From: Neomoorella stamsii
GTDB lineage: Bacteria > Bacillota > DSM-521 > Neomoorellales > Neomoorellaceae
Length of the DNA: 51,476 nt
NCBI RefSeq assembly: GCF_002995805.1
Contig: NZ_PVXL01000049.1
Span: 1 to 51,476, forward strand
Direction of reading: 5' to 3'
Shown here in pieces: positions 32,136 through 41,354 of this stretch. Within the stretch, counting starts at the first letter, position 1. Each line of letters starts with the position of its first letter. The notes under the pieces are model-generated. The model searched no databases. It was not told where the DNA came from and was given only the letters and a program-made list of their open reading frames with translations. The translations under genes and the position numbers were made by a program.

Positions 32136-33812
32136 ATGCTCCAGGAATTGCAAATTGAAAATTTTGCCTTAATCGAATCCCTGCAGCTGGACCTGGAACC
32201 GGGGCTAACGGTACTCACAGGAGAAACCGGCGCCGGCAAGTCCATCATTGTCGATGCCGTAGGGCTTCTGGTGGGGGCGCGGGCTTCAGCGGAGTATATT
32301 CGCGCCGGGTCTGAACGGGCCGTAGTGCGCGGGCTCTTCCAGGCTGCTAACATACCGGGACTGGAAGAAATTCTGGACGGGTTTGGTGTGCCGGTAGAGG
32401 CTGACGGGAGCCTTTTGCTCAGCCGGGAAATCAGCCGCAGCGGCCGGCACAGCTGTCGGGTTAACGGCCGCAGTCTCACTTTAAGTATGTACCAGACAAT
32501 TGGCCAGATGCTGGTAGATATCCACGGCCAGCACGCCTACCAGTCCATTCTCAGACCCGCCTCTCAGATGGACCTGCTTGACGGCGTGGCAGGTTTAATG
32601 GAGTTACGGGCGCAAGTCAAAGAACTTTACATAGCCTGGCAAAATTTACAAAATGATCTGGTGGAACTTGGCGGCGACGCCGCAGCAAGGGAACGGCAGC
32701 GCGACCTTTTAGCTTACCAGCTACAGGAAATAGCCGCCGCCAATTTAAGCCCGGGTGAAGATGCAGAATTACTCCAGGAACGGGAGATCCTAAATAATGC
32801 TACCAGGCTGGCTGAAGGGGCGGCAGCGATTTACGCCGCCCTTTTTGAGGAAGAAGGCAGGGCGGCCTATGACCGCATCAGCCAGGCGGCGGCAGAACTG
32901 GAGGCTATGACAGCCATTGATGACGGGCTTAAACCCTGGCAAGATTTGCTGGAAGCTGCCGCCGCCCAGGTGGAAGAGGTAGCCCGCGGCATTCGCCGTT
33001 ACGGGGAAAAGCTGGACTACGACCCGCAAAGATTAAAACAGATTGAGGAACGCCTGGAATTGATTAAAAATTTAAAGCGTAAATATGGGGCTGATATTCC
33101 GGCCATTTTGCGCTACCAGGCGGAAGCGGCAGCGGCTTTAGAGGGTCTGGAGCAAAGGGTGGCCAGGGCTGCGGCCCTGGAAAAAGAAATCGTTGCCGCT
33201 GAAGCCAGGTACCGGGAAGCAGCCCTGCGTTTACGAAGGCAGCGCCTGGAGGCAGCGCAAAAATTAGCTGCCGAGATAACCTCTGTATTACACGACCTGG
33301 CCATGCCGGCGGCCCGGGTAACGATAGACTGCACGGAAGCCTCCCGGCCGGGACCCGCAGGTATGGATACGATAACTTTTCTCTTCCAGCCCAACCCCGG
33401 GGAAGGGAGCCGTCCCCTGGCCCAGATTGCCTCGGGCGGGGAAATGGCCCGGGTAATGCTGGCCTGCAAGAGTATTTTGGCCGGTGTAGATGCGGTACCA
33501 ACTTTGATTTTTGACGAAATCGATGCCGGGGTGGGCGGTGCTGCCGCCCGCTCGGTGGCCAGGACCCTGGCGGCCATTGGCCAGCGCCACCAGGTGCTCT
33601 GCATTACCCACTCGGCGCAGCTGGCCGGTGTTGCCGGGCAGCATTACCGGGTGGCCAAGGTTGTCCAGGGCGGGCGTACTTTTACCAGGGTAGAAAAATT
33701 ACTGGGCGAGGCACGGGTGGAAGAACTGGCCCGGTTATTATCCGGGGAAGCGAGTCCGATTGCCCGGGAGCATGCGGTCGCTCTTTTAGAACAAGCCGGG
33801 GCCAAAAAATGA
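32136..33812 (+). CDS. recN: DNA repair protein RecN
   Basis: SMC-like ATPase that acts early at double-strand breaks. ATG 32136 with GGGTGAGGCC upstream gives 558 residues; the open frame runs 27 bases further back. The N-terminal Walker A is GETGAGKSIIVDAVGLLVG (about 29-47). A long coiled-coil region follows (about 150-350), and the C-terminal half carries the ABC signature IASGGEMARVMLACK, Walker B TLIFDEIDAGVGG and the His switch CITHSAQLA. It ends three bases before other, non-coding sequence; next comes spoIVB. Confidence 0.95.
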   Translation: MLQELQIENFALIESLQLDLEPGLTVLTGETGAGKSIIVDAVGLLVGARASAEYIRAGSERAVVRGLFQAANIPGLEEILDGFGVPVEADGSLLLSREISRSGRHSCRVNGRSLTLSMYQTIGQMLVDIHGQHAYQSILRPASQMDLLDGVAGLMELRAQVKELYIAWQNLQNDLVELGGDAAARERQRDLLAYQLQEIAAANLSPGEDAELLQEREILNNATRLAEGAAAIYAALFEEEGRAAYDRISQAAAELEAMTAIDDGLKPWQDLLEAAAAQVEEVARGIRRYGEKLDYDPQRLKQIEERLELIKNLKRKYGADIPAILRYQAEAAAALEGLEQRVARAAALEKEIVAAEARYREAALRLRRQRLEAAQKLAAEITSVLHDLAMPAARVTIDCTEASRPGPAGMDTITFLFQPNPGEGSRPLAQIASGGEMARVMLACKSILAGVDAVPTLIFDEIDAGVGGAAARSVARTLAAIGQRHQVLCITHSAQLAGVAGQHYRVAKVVQGGRTFTRVEKLLGEARVEELARLLSGEASPIAREHAVALLEQAGAKK

Positions 33813-33902
33813 AATTTATGTTATTTACATTTAAAAATCGCAAATTATCCCCTGATCGCTTCCTAATGCAGGCTATATCTCCTCCTCAGGTCGTTTTTAA
33901 CA

Positions 33903-33932
33903 GCATAAAAGCAACGGCCTGGGGTTATTTTA
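33903..33932 (+). promoter_or_regulatory. Possible SigmaF/SigmaG promoter of spoIVB
   Basis: GCATA (33903-33907), 15 bases, then GGTTATTTTA (33923-33932). This resembles the forespore SigmaF/SigmaG layout (GYWTA and a GG-starting -10), with mismatches. In B. subtilis spoIVB is made in the forespore, which agrees. The match is only partial. Confidence 0.35.
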
Positions 33933-33968
33933 TGTTTAGAAGCAAAAACAAAATCCCTGAAATGGGGG

Positions 33969-35294
33969 GTGGTGCCCTTGAAACGCCTTGGGCGCCAGGT
34001 TCTCGGCCTGGTGCTGGCGGCAGTGTTATTGTATGGAGGAATGCTCCCGCCGGTACGCGGCTTTTTTTCTCTGCCCCAGATGCAACGCCTGTCTACGGCA
34101 ACGCCTTTTAAGTTGAACTGGGAACTACCGCCGGGCCTGGCCAGGCAGGTAGAAATACAGGTTAACAGCCTTGATCAAACCAGTACCGCCGGCCAGGTCC
34201 GCCCGGGCTGGTGGCAGTTACAATTAAAATTATTTGGCCTCATTCCCTTAAAAAATATCACCGTGCAGATGGTCCAGCCGGTAAGTGTCTATCCCGGCGG
34301 CCAGGCCATTGGTGTCCTGCTAAAAACAGAAGGGGTAATGGTAGTGGGCCAAGCAGCCGTAAGGGACGGCCAGGGCAACATGCTTTACCCAGCGCGGCAG
34401 GCCGGGTTGGAAACAGGCGATACCATCGTGGCCATTGATGGCCAGAAGGTAAGCAGTGACCAGGAAGTGGCCTCGCTGATCGATGCTGCCGGGCGAGCCA
34501 ATCGCCCTTTAAGGTTAACAGTCAGAAGGGATGAGCGTTTGTTAAGCTTAAATATCCAGCCCCTGTACTGCCAGGAGACGGGACGTTACCGGATCGGCAT
34601 CTTTGTCCGGGATAGTACCGCCGGTGTCGGCACGTTAACTTTTTATGACCAGGACAAGAGTATCTTTGGCGCTTTAGGGCATATCGTTACTGGCAGCGAT
34701 GGCCAGGCGGGAATGAATATCAGCGGTGGCCGGATTGTCGCGGCAGCCATCCAGGGGATTCACCAGGGGAGGCGGGGCCAGCCAGGGGAAAAAATAGGTG
34801 TTTTCCTAGAAAACAGCAGCTTTAGTGGTACAATCCAGAAGAATACCACAGTTGGCATATTTGGAACAATAACGGGTAATATTCCGGGTTTTTTTACCTC
34901 GCCTTTACCGGTTGCCCTGGCGGAGACGGTGCACCCGGGACCAGCCGAGATCTTAACTGTAGTTGAGGGAGAAAAGGTAGAAAGGTTTCAGGTGGAAATT
35001 GAACGGGTTATGCCCCACCAGCGAGCCAGTGGCAGGGGGCTGGTCCTACGTATAACCGATCCCCGGCTACTGGCCTTAACGGGAGGCATTATCCAGGGAA
35101 TGAGCGGTAGTCCCATTCTCCAGGATGGGCAACTGGTGGGGGGCGTAACCCATGTGTTTATTAACGATCCTACCAGGGGGTATGGAGTGCTGGCCGAATG
35201 GATGATCCAGGAAACAGATCTTGTCTCACCAACCAGGGGAACTGCCGTCGAATCCCCTGGAATTTTACATATAATGGAAATAGATGTTGGATAA
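33969..35294 (+). CDS. spoIVB: SpoIVB signalling serine peptidase
   Basis: Forespore protease secreted into the space between the two forespore membranes. It cleaves SpoIVFA (and SpoIIQ) to trigger pro-SigmaK processing. The 441-residue protein has a signal or anchor segment (about 5-23), a PDZ domain (about 95-200, with GVLLKTEGVMVVG and ARQAGLETGDTIVAIDGQKV), and the S55 peptidase domain (about 205-425). That domain contains FGALGHIVTGSDG with the His/Asp region and the catalytic Ser in GIIQGMSGSPILQDGQLVGGVTH. The start is GTG 33969 or the next GTG. In B. subtilis it also lies between recN and spo0A. Confidence 0.94.
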   Translation: MVPLKRLGRQVLGLVLAAVLLYGGMLPPVRGFFSLPQMQRLSTATPFKLNWELPPGLARQVEIQVNSLDQTSTAGQVRPGWWQLQLKLFGLIPLKNITVQMVQPVSVYPGGQAIGVLLKTEGVMVVGQAAVRDGQGNMLYPARQAGLETGDTIVAIDGQKVSSDQEVASLIDAAGRANRPLRLTVRRDERLLSLNIQPLYCQETGRYRIGIFVRDSTAGVGTLTFYDQDKSIFGALGHIVTGSDGQAGMNISGGRIVAAAIQGIHQGRRGQPGEKIGVFLENSSFSGTIQKNTTVGIFGTITGNIPGFFTSPLPVALAETVHPGPAEILTVVEGEKVERFQVEIERVMPHQRASGRGLVLRITDPRLLALTGGIIQGMSGSPILQDGQLVGGVTHVFINDPTRGYGVLAEWMIQETDLVSPTRGTAVESPGILHIMEIDVG

Positions 35295-35322
35295 CCAAAA
35301 GTTTTGCCTCTTTATGCGATTG

Positions 35323-35352
35323 GAAGGATTATCCCCTGTTGACGTCGAAAAC
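35323..35352 (+). promoter_or_regulatory. SigmaH-type promoter of spo0A with overlapping 0A-like box
   Basis: GAAGGATTA (35323-35331), 12 bases, GTCGAAAAC (35344-35352), against the SigmaH consensus RnAGGAwww / RnnGAATww. The -35 is a full match; the -10 has GAAA for GAAT. CGTCGAA (35343-35349) overlapping the -10 differs from the Spo0A box TGTCGAA at one base, which suggests autoregulation. Confidence 0.55.
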
Positions 35353-35402
35353 TATCTCGCCTAAAAAATGACATGGGGCTTTAGGAGGCGGGATGAAATA
35401 CA

Positions 35403-36176
35403 ATGAAAGAACCTATTAAAGTATTAATTGCCGATGATAATCGGGAATTTTGTGAAGTACTGGAGGAATTCTTTAATGAGCAAAAGGATTTTATTTTATC
35501 AGGGATTGCCCACAATGGCCATGAAACCCTGCAGCTTATCCAGGAACAGGAGCCGGACGTAGTAATTCTAGATATAATCATGCCCCATCTCGACGGCATT
35601 GGTGTTCTGGAACAGCTCCATGCTTTAAACTACGAACCGCGGCCGAAGATAGTCATCCTGACGGCCTTGGGCCAGGAGAACATGACCATGCGTTCCATGG
35701 AGCTGGGGGCTGATTACTACATACTTAAACCCTTTGACCTGGAAGTACTTGGCAACCGCTTGCGCCAGCTGGCCAACGGGCAGGCCCTGCCGGCAGCACC
35801 CGCCCAGGCAAATCGCGGCGGGCGCAATATGGATATTGAAGTAACCAGGATCATCCACCAGATGGGGGTACCGGCCCACATTAAGGGTTATCAATACTTA
35901 CGGGAAGCCATCCTGATGGTCATCGATGACATCAGCCTTCTGGGTGCGGTGACGAAAGAACTTTATCCCCTGGTGGCGCGTAAATTTATGACCACTCCCA
36001 GCCGGGTAGAGCGCGCCATCCGCCATGCCATCGAGCTGGCCTGGGACCGGGGCAACGTGGAGATGATGAATAAATTCTTTGGTTATACTATTAATGTAGA
36101 ACGAGGTAAACCGACCAACTCGGAATTTATTGCCATGATCGCCGATAAACTGAGAATAGGGGCTAAGATAAATTAA
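35403..36176 (+). CDS. spo0A: Spo0A, master regulator of sporulation
   Basis: Response regulator that, once phosphorylated, activates spoIIA, spoIIE and spoIIG. The receiver domain (about 4-122) has the acidic pair in [10 protein letters not shown], the phospho-Asp in [15 protein letters not shown], the Thr in VILTALG and Lys in YYILKPFD. The C-terminal effector domain (about 145-257) has the DNA-recognition helix [17 protein letters not shown], which is strongly conserved, and [25 protein letters not shown]. The 257-residue length fits. GGAGGCGGG precedes the ATG. Clostridial relatives lack the full phosphorelay, so the phosphate donors are unknown from this window. Confidence 0.97.
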   Translation: MKEPIKVLIADDNREFCEVLEEFFNEQKDFILSGIAHNGHETLQLIQEQEPDVVILDIIMPHLDGIGVLEQLHALNYEPRPKIVILTALGQENMTMRSMELGADYYILKPFDLEVLGNRLRQLANGQALPAAPAQANRGGRNMDIEVTRIIHQMGVPAHIKGYQYLREAILMVIDDISLLGAVTKELYPLVARKFMTTPSRVERAIRHAIELAWDRGNVEMMNKFFGYTINVERGKPTNSEFIAMIADKLRIGAKIN

Positions 36177-36196
36177 ACCTGCAAAAGGTCAGGGGG

Positions 36197-36227
36197 GAAA
36201 CTGGCGCTAACGCCAGTTTCTTATCTT
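36197..36227 (+). terminator. Terminator of spo0A
   Basis: GAAACTGGCG (36197-36206) and CGCCAGTTTC (36211-36220) form a perfect 10-bp stem with a CTAA loop, followed by TTATCTT. Confidence 0.75.
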
Positions 36228-36284
36228 AAGGTGCCCTGCAGGTCAACATATAGTGACATAGTTTTTGGGGGAAGGAGATAAACA

Positions 36285-36821
36285 ATGGACCTTACTGAAG
36301 TACTGCTGACTTCCGAACGCATCTATGAAGGGCGGATTTTAAACCTGCGCCGGGACCGGGTGCGGTTGCCGGATGGCCGTGAAGCCAGCCGCGAGGTGGT
36401 GGAACACCCGGGCGCAGTAGCCATTATCGCCCTGGATAAAGAAAAAAACGTTTATCTTGTTCGCCAGTACCGTTACCCCATTGGCCGGGTAACCCTGGAG
36501 ATCCCGGCCGGTAAACTGGATGCCGGGGAAGAACCCTTACTTTGCGCCCAGCGGGAACTGGCCGAGGAAGTGGGCCTGGCGGCAACTGAGTGGCAGCTGC
36601 TTTTAGCCTTCTACACTACCCCGGGCTTTTCCGATGAAATCATGTACCTTTTCCTGGCCACCGGCCTCAAACCCCACCGGGAGGAAGCCGATGCCGATGA
36701 ATTTCTGGAAGTTGTGCGGCTGCCTTTGCCTGAAGCCGTGGCCCAGATCTTTAAGGGTACTATCCAGGATGCCAAGAGTATTGCCGGTTTACTGGCCGCT
36801 GCTCGTACCGTACAGGCATAA
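36285..36821 (+). CDS. nudF: NUDIX ADP-ribose pyrophosphatase NudF
   Basis: Hydrolyses ADP-ribose to AMP and ribose 5-phosphate. The 178 residues contain the NUDIX box as GKLDAGEEPLLCAQRELAEEVGL (about 83-105), preceded by VYLVRQYRYPIGRVTLEIPAG, the ADP-ribose-specific stretch. YTTPGFSDEIMYLFLA follows, with the conserved region after the box. GGGGAAGGAG upstream of the ATG is a good ribosome site. It occupies the same position relative to spoIIM and xerD as in B. subtilis. Confidence 0.93.
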   Translation: MDLTEVLLTSERIYEGRILNLRRDRVRLPDGREASREVVEHPGAVAIIALDKEKNVYLVRQYRYPIGRVTLEIPAGKLDAGEEPLLCAQRELAEEVGLAATEWQLLLAFYTTPGFSDEIMYLFLATGLKPHREEADADEFLEVVRLPLPEAVAQIFKGTIQDAKSIAGLLAAARTVQA

Positions 36822-36886
36822 ATATCCTCCGGCGGCATAACTATCTAGGGGATGATATTTGACATACCGGCCGGGGAGGGAGTGAG

Positions 36887-37501
36887 GTGGAAAGGGCCCT
36901 TGCCAGGCACATCAGGGACAACCTGGGCTTATATCTGGTTATATTTTTCTTTTTCCTGGGAGGAATTATTGCCGGAACGGTTACAATTTACTTTCTGGAG
37001 CAACAGCAGGTAATCCAGCTGGCCGCCTACCTGGATAACGTCTTGCAACAATTTAACGCTAACGATTTAAGCGGGTATAAAGGGGTTTACCAGGCCATTA
37101 TCAATGCCCTTAAAGAGACCGGCCTGGTATGGTTTTTGGGTTTAACGGTAATTGGGATACCATTGATTGTAGCCATTGTTTTTTTAAAGGGATTTATCCT
37201 GGGGTTCACCGTCGGCTTTTTGGTGCAGCAGAAGGCCTTCCAGGGAGTGGCCTTTTCCCTGCTGGCCATCCTGCCGCCCAATCTTATCCAGATCCCGTCT
37301 TTATTTGTAGCGGCTATGCTGGGCATTTCCTTTTCAACCGGTTTACTGCGCGGGCGAAGCTTAAGTGAAACGGGCATTTTACCGCGGTTTTTAGCTTATT
37401 CCTTTTTCATGTTGCTGGTCACGCTGCTGGTAGTGGGCGGTGGACTGGTAGAGGTTTACCTGGCGCCGGTTTTTGCCAGGGTAGTACTTAATTATTTTTA
37501 A
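36887..37501 (+). CDS. spoIIM: Stage II sporulation protein SpoIIM
   Basis: Membrane protein that with SpoIID and SpoIIP thins septal peptidoglycan and drives engulfment. The 204 residues show about five hydrophobic helices. The family signatures are FFLGGIIAGTVTIYFLE near the N-terminus, GFILGFTVGFLVQQKAFQGVAFSLLAILPPNLIQIP in the middle, and a last helix ending in ALL/VVGGGLVEVYLAP. GTG start with GGGGAGGGAG. It ends 20 bases before the small membrane protein gene. Confidence 0.94.
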   Translation: MERALARHIRDNLGLYLVIFFFFLGGIIAGTVTIYFLEQQQVIQLAAYLDNVLQQFNANDLSGYKGVYQAIINALKETGLVWFLGLTVIGIPLIVAIVFLKGFILGFTVGFLVQQKAFQGVAFSLLAILPPNLIQIPSLFVAAMLGISFSTGLLRGRSLSETGILPRFLAYSFFMLLVTLLVVGGGLVEVYLAPVFARVVLNYF

Positions 37502-37521
37502 AAGGGATGGAGGGATAGGGG

Positions 37522-37764
37522 ATGATTGTAGTTACCATTACTAAATGGCGGCAAAAACTTGTCTGGCTGCTGGCCGCCGTACTGGTGGCGGCCGTCTTGC
37601 TGGGACAGCTGGCGGGAAGCGGCCGGTCGAACCTGGCAGGGCAAAGTAACAGTAGGGCTGCCGTCCGGCAACAGGAACAACCGGCTGCTGCCCCGGCAGC
37701 CGGGGATACCGGCCGCCTGGAGGGTTTATTAGAGAAATTAAGGAGCTTTTACCGGGGTGAATAA
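37522..37764 (+). CDS. Small single-pass membrane protein of unknown function
   Basis: An 80-residue protein with one N-terminal membrane helix (about 10-32, LVWLLAAVLVAAVLLGQLAG), a Gln/Ala/Pro-rich low-complexity linker, and a short amphipathic helix at the end (GRLEGLLEKLRSFYRGE). No family is recognised. It sits between spoIIM and xerD, where B. subtilis has the small protein gene yqzK, but sequence similarity to YqzK was not evident by eye. GGAGGGATAGGGG gives a strong ribosome site and a terminator follows directly, which supports a real gene co-transcribed with spoIIM. Confidence 0.7.
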   Translation: MIVVTITKWRQKLVWLLAAVLVAAVLLGQLAGSGRSNLAGQSNSRAAVRQQEQPAAAPAAGDTGRLEGLLEKLRSFYRGE

Positions 37765-37775
37765 AGGGAAAATAT

Positions 37776-37799
37776 CCGCCTCTAGAAGGCGGGTTTTTT
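37776..37799 (+). terminator. Terminator after the spoIIM transcript
   Basis: CCGCCT (37776-37781) and AGGCGG (37787-37792) with a 5-base loop, then G and six T. Confidence 0.8.
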
Positions 37800-37883
37800 A
37801 TGGCTTTTTTTGGCGCTGATGGAGGACTTTTACCTGTACATGTGGAAATAATCTGGTAAACTTAAGAGGAATGGTGGTGCGCC

Positions 37884-38771
37884 GTGCGTGAGCTGGTGGA
37901 TGAATTCCTTTACTACCTGGTGGTAGAACGGGGGCTGGCGGAAAACACCCTGGCTTCCTATAACAGCGACCTGCAGCAGTTTTTGCATTACCTGGAAAAT
38001 GGCGGGGTAAAATCTTTACGGGAGGTTAACCACGGTTTGCTGGTAGCCTACCTGGTAAAAATGCAGCAGGAAGGCCGGTCGCCGGCTACAATTTCCCAGC
38101 ACCTGGCGGCCTTAAAATCCTTTTACCACTTTTTATTAAGGGAACGCCTGGTGGAAAGCGATCCTACGGCCAACCTGGAATCCCCCCGGCAACTAAAAAA
38201 ACTACCCCAGGTGTTGACGGTGGAGGAGGTTGAGAGGCTCCTCAACCAGCCGCGCCCGGATACGCCGGCGGGTTTAAGGGATAAAGCCATGCTGGAATTG
38301 CTTTATGCCACGGGCTTGCGGGTTTCGGAGCTGGTGGCCCTCAATGTGGACCAGGTTAACCTGGAGGGGGAATTTGTCCGGTGCCTGGGCAAGGGGTCCC
38401 GGGAAAGGGTGGTTCCCATGGGCCAGGTTGCCTGTTTCCACGTGCGGACATACCTGGAGAACGGGCGGGGGAAACTAATCAAAAAGACGGCGGAACCGGC
38501 CCTCTTTGTCAACCAGCACGGCCGGCGCCTTTCCCGCCAGGGTTGCTGGAAGATCCTTAAAGGTTATGCCCGGGCAGCCAACTTGAAAAAGGAGATTACG
38601 CCCCATACCCTGCGCCATTCCTTTGCCACCCACCTGCTGGAAAATGGCGCCGACCTGCGTTCGGTCCAGGAGCTTCTAGGTCATGCCGACATTGGTACGA
38701 CCCAGATCTACACCCATCTTACCAGGAAAAAGATCCGTGAGGTGTACGACCGGACCCACCCGCGGGCGTAA
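37884..38771 (+). CDS. xerD: Site-specific tyrosine recombinase XerD
   Basis: Resolves chromosome dimers at dif together with a XerC partner. The 295 residues include the core-binding domain (about 1-90) and catalytic domain (about 110-290). The catalytic residues are visible: Arg in [13 protein letters not shown], Lys in the [12 protein letters not shown] turn, [12 protein letters not shown] (His and Arg), [16 protein letters not shown] (His and nucleophile Tyr). GTG start. This is the housekeeping enzyme, in its conserved place before deoB, and is distinct from the broken phage-type integrase at 12.5-13.1 kb. Confidence 0.94.
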   Translation: MRELVDEFLYYLVVERGLAENTLASYNSDLQQFLHYLENGGVKSLREVNHGLLVAYLVKMQQEGRSPATISQHLAALKSFYHFLLRERLVESDPTANLESPRQLKKLPQVLTVEEVERLLNQPRPDTPAGLRDKAMLELLYATGLRVSELVALNVDQVNLEGEFVRCLGKGSRERVVPMGQVACFHVRTYLENGRGKLIKKTAEPALFVNQHGRRLSRQGCWKILKGYARAANLKKEITPHTLRHSFATHLLENGADLRSVQELLGHADIGTTQIYTHLTRKKIREVYDRTHPRA

Positions 38772-38797
38772 GAATATTTGCGGAGGCAATAGGTGCA

Positions 38798-39967
38798 ATG
38801 GTCATTGATCGTGTCATAGTCATCGTTCTGGACAGCGTTGGTGTAGGAGAACTGCCTGACGCCGCCAAATATGGCGACGAAGGCAGCAACACCCTGGGGA
38901 ATATTGCTGCTGCGGTAGAACTGTACCTGCCAAATATGGCCCGGCTGGGGCTGGGCAATATTCTCCCCCTCAAGGGCATTGCCCCGGTAGCCGCCCCTGC
39001 AGCCGCCTATGGAAAAATGGCTTCCCGGACGGCCGGTAAGGACACCACCAGCGGCCACTGGGAGCTGGCCGGCCTGATTTTAGAGCGGCCCTTCCCCCTT
39101 TATCCCCGCGGCTTCCCGCCGGAAATTATCGAGCCCTTTGAAAAGGCTATCGGCCGCAAGGTACTGGGCAACAAACCGGCCTCCGGTACGGTTATCATCG
39201 AAGAGTTGGGCGCCGAACATATGCGCACGGGTTACCCCATTGTTTATACCTCGGCCGACAGTGTCTTCCAGATTGCGGCCCACGAAGACGTCATCCCCGT
39301 GCAGGAACTCTACCGTTACTGTAAAATTGCCCGGCAACTGCTGACGGGTGAACATGCGGTAGGCCGGGTAATTGCCCGGCCCTTCGTTGGGGAACCGGGG
39401 CATTTCATCCGCACCGACCGGCGGCAGGATTTTTCCCTGGAGCCACCCCGGCCCACCCTGCTGGATGCCGTCATGAACGCCGGCCTCCAGGTCATGGCAG
39501 TGGGTAAAATAAAAGACATCTTTGCCGGCCGGGGCATCAGCCGCTGGATTCATACCCACGACAATATGGATGGTGTGGACCAGACCCGTAACTTTATCCG
39601 GGAAAGTAATCGCGGCCTCATCTTTACCAACCTGGTGGACTTTGATATGCGCTACGGCCACCGCAACGACGTGGCCGGCTACGCCGCGGCCCTGGAAGCC
39701 TTTGACCGGCGCCTGCCGGAGTTACTCGAGGCTTTAAATGAAAAAGATGTCCTGGTGCTTACCGCCGACCACGGCTGCGACCCCACAACCCCCAGCACCG
39801 ATCACTCCCGGGAGTATGTACCCCTTTTGGTCTACGGCAACCGCATCCAGCCGGTAGATCTGGGTGTCCGGTCCACCTTCGCCGACCTGGGTGCCACAGT
39901 GGCTGAACTACTGGGTGTACCGTATGATCTGGCAGGGGAGAGCTTTACTTCTATGTTGATGAAATAA
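38798..39967 (+). CDS. deoB: Phosphopentomutase DeoB
   Basis: Interconverts ribose or deoxyribose 1-phosphate and 5-phosphate in nucleoside salvage. The 389 residues have the alkaline-phosphatase-like metal sites: [31 protein letters not shown] at the N-terminus (Asp and phospho-acceptor Thr), [12 protein letters not shown], the [13 protein letters not shown] region, and [28 protein letters not shown] near the end. GGAGGCAATAGG upstream of the ATG. It lies 26 bases after xerD, as drm does in B. subtilis. Confidence 0.96.
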   Translation: MVIDRVIVIVLDSVGVGELPDAAKYGDEGSNTLGNIAAAVELYLPNMARLGLGNILPLKGIAPVAAPAAAYGKMASRTAGKDTTSGHWELAGLILERPFPLYPRGFPPEIIEPFEKAIGRKVLGNKPASGTVIIEELGAEHMRTGYPIVYTSADSVFQIAAHEDVIPVQELYRYCKIARQLLTGEHAVGRVIARPFVGEPGHFIRTDRRQDFSLEPPRPTLLDAVMNAGLQVMAVGKIKDIFAGRGISRWIHTHDNMDGVDQTRNFIRESNRGLIFTNLVDFDMRYGHRNDVAGYAAALEAFDRRLPELLEALNEKDVLVLTADHGCDPTTPSTDHSREYVPLLVYGNRIQPVDLGVRSTFADLGATVAELLGVPYDLAGESFTSMLMK

Positions 39968-40035
39968 ATGCTCATATTTTCCCCCCATCGCTAATATAAG
40001 TTAAAAGAGAACAAGCCTGGCGAGGGGGCGGTGGG

Positions 40036-41274
40036 GTGCGTAAGACAGGAATTCTATTACTGGCCTTACTCCTGGGGTTTTGCTTAATACCGCGTGGTTT
40101 ATTATTGGCTGAAAGTTCAGGAACAGCTGGCGTAGCCGGGGCCCTGCCGGTGGATGCGCAACCGGCGCAGGCTGCTGCAGGCAATCAGGCAGCGGCAGGT
40201 CTGACCCTGGACGCCAAAGGAGCTATCCTCATGGACCCCCAGACGGGGGAGATCCTCTGGGAGAAAAATGCCCATGCCCGTTACTACCCGGCCAGCATGA
40301 CCAAGTTGATGACCATGGTTGTAGCCATGGATATGGTGGCCAGTGGCCAGGCCAGGCTGGATGAACCGGTACAGACCAGCGAGCGGGCCGAAAGCTTTGG
40401 CGGATCGGAAGTCTTCCTGGCCGCCGGGGAGACCTTCCCCCTGGAACAAATGCTTATTGCCATCGCCGTAGCTTCGGCCAATGACGCGGCAGTGGCGGTA
40501 GCCGAACACCTGGCCGGCTCGGAGGAAGCCTTTGTAGCCATGATGAATGCCAAGGCTAAAGAACTGGGTTTAAAGAATACCCATTTTACCAACTGCCATG
40601 GCCTCCATGATGAGCAAAACTATACTTCCGCCTACGATATGGCCGTTATTGCCCGTTATGCCCTGAAGTACCCCAAAATCCGGGAGTGGACCTCCATCAA
40701 GCGTTACACCTTCCGCAAGGAGCCCCTGTCGATCCTGGATAATACCAATAAAATGCTCTACTGGTACCCGGGGACCGACGGCTTTAAAACCGGCTTTACC
40801 GATGCCGCTGGCTTGAACCTGGTATCAACGGTAGAAAGGGAAGGCCTGCGTTTAATCGCCGTGGTCATGGGCGTGGAAACCCCTAACGGCCATTTCACCG
40901 ATTCCATGAAGCTCTATAACTGGGCTTATAAACAGTGGGCTTTCCAGCAGCTCTACGGCCCCGGCCAGGTGGTAGCCACGGTACCGGTAGGCAAGGGCCG
41001 GGTGGAACAGGTCAAAGCTATCACCAGGGCTAAAGTTGGGGCGCGGGTCAGCCGCATCCGGGGCAAGGCCGAAAAGGTAACTGCCAGGGTAGATTTACCG
41101 CCGCTTTTAAATGCTCCCGTTAATGAAGGCCAGAAGGTCGGCCAGGTGACGGTCTTCAGGGATGGTAAAGAGATCGACCACGTCGACCTGGTGACCGGCG
41201 AAGCGGTAGCCAGGGCATCCCTTGCCCAGGAGATTACCAGGGCAATCCGGGCCGTCTTCACCATTCGACAATAA
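40036..41274 (+). CDS. dacF: D-alanyl-D-alanine carboxypeptidase DacF
   Basis: Penicillin-binding protein that trims peptidoglycan stem peptides; the B. subtilis counterpart works in forespore cortex formation. The 412-residue protein has a signal peptide (about 3-25) and the peptidase S11 domain with Ser-x-x-Lys in PASMTKLMTMV, Ser-x-Asn in VASANDAAVAVAE, and KTG in GFKTGFTDAAGLNL. A C-terminal beta domain follows, ending in a membrane-binding amphipathic helix (ARASLAQEITRAIRAVFTIRQ). GTG start behind GAGGGGGCGGTGGG. It stands directly before spoIIAA as in Bacillus, but a terminator separates the two. Confidence 0.93.
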   Translation: MRKTGILLLALLLGFCLIPRGLLLAESSGTAGVAGALPVDAQPAQAAAGNQAAAGLTLDAKGAILMDPQTGEILWEKNAHARYYPASMTKLMTMVVAMDMVASGQARLDEPVQTSERAESFGGSEVFLAAGETFPLEQMLIAIAVASANDAAVAVAEHLAGSEEAFVAMMNAKAKELGLKNTHFTNCHGLHDEQNYTSAYDMAVIARYALKYPKIREWTSIKRYTFRKEPLSILDNTNKMLYWYPGTDGFKTGFTDAAGLNLVSTVEREGLRLIAVVMGVETPNGHFTDSMKLYNWAYKQWAFQQLYGPGQVVATVPVGKGRVEQVKAITRAKVGARVSRIRGKAEKVTARVDLPPLLNAPVNEGQKVGQVTVFRDGKEIDHVDLVTGEAVARASLAQEITRAIRAVFTIRQ

Positions 41275-41289
41275 TTTTACCATTATTTA

Positions 41290-41319
41290 GCAGGAAGAAA
41301 GCCGGTGAAGAGCGAATTA
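41290..41319 (+). promoter_or_regulatory. SigmaH-type promoter of the spoIIA operon
   Basis: GCAGGAAGA (41290-41298), 12 bases, AGCGAATTA (41311-41319). It matches the SigmaH consensus RnAGGAwww / RnnGAATww except for one base in the -35 box. Spacing equals that of the spo0A promoter at 35.3 kb. In Bacillus spoIIA is transcribed by SigmaH with Spo0A~P. Confidence 0.7.
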
Positions 41320-41351
41320 ACCCCTTCGGAGATCGTAACGAGGGGGTTTTT
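41319..41351 (+). terminator. Terminator between dacF and spoIIAA, overlapping the SigmaH start
   Basis: AACCCCTTCG (41319-41328) pairs with CGAGGGGGTT (41339-41348) over a 10-base loop and ends in five T. It stops dacF transcripts. The expected SigmaH start (about 41324) falls inside its 5' arm, so SigmaH transcripts could not form it. Confidence 0.75.
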
Positions 41352-41354
41352 CCT

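Noticed and set aside
33809..34111. 100-residue frame between recN and spoIVB
   Set aside because: It mostly overlaps spoIVB in another frame, and the part upstream has no conserved features.
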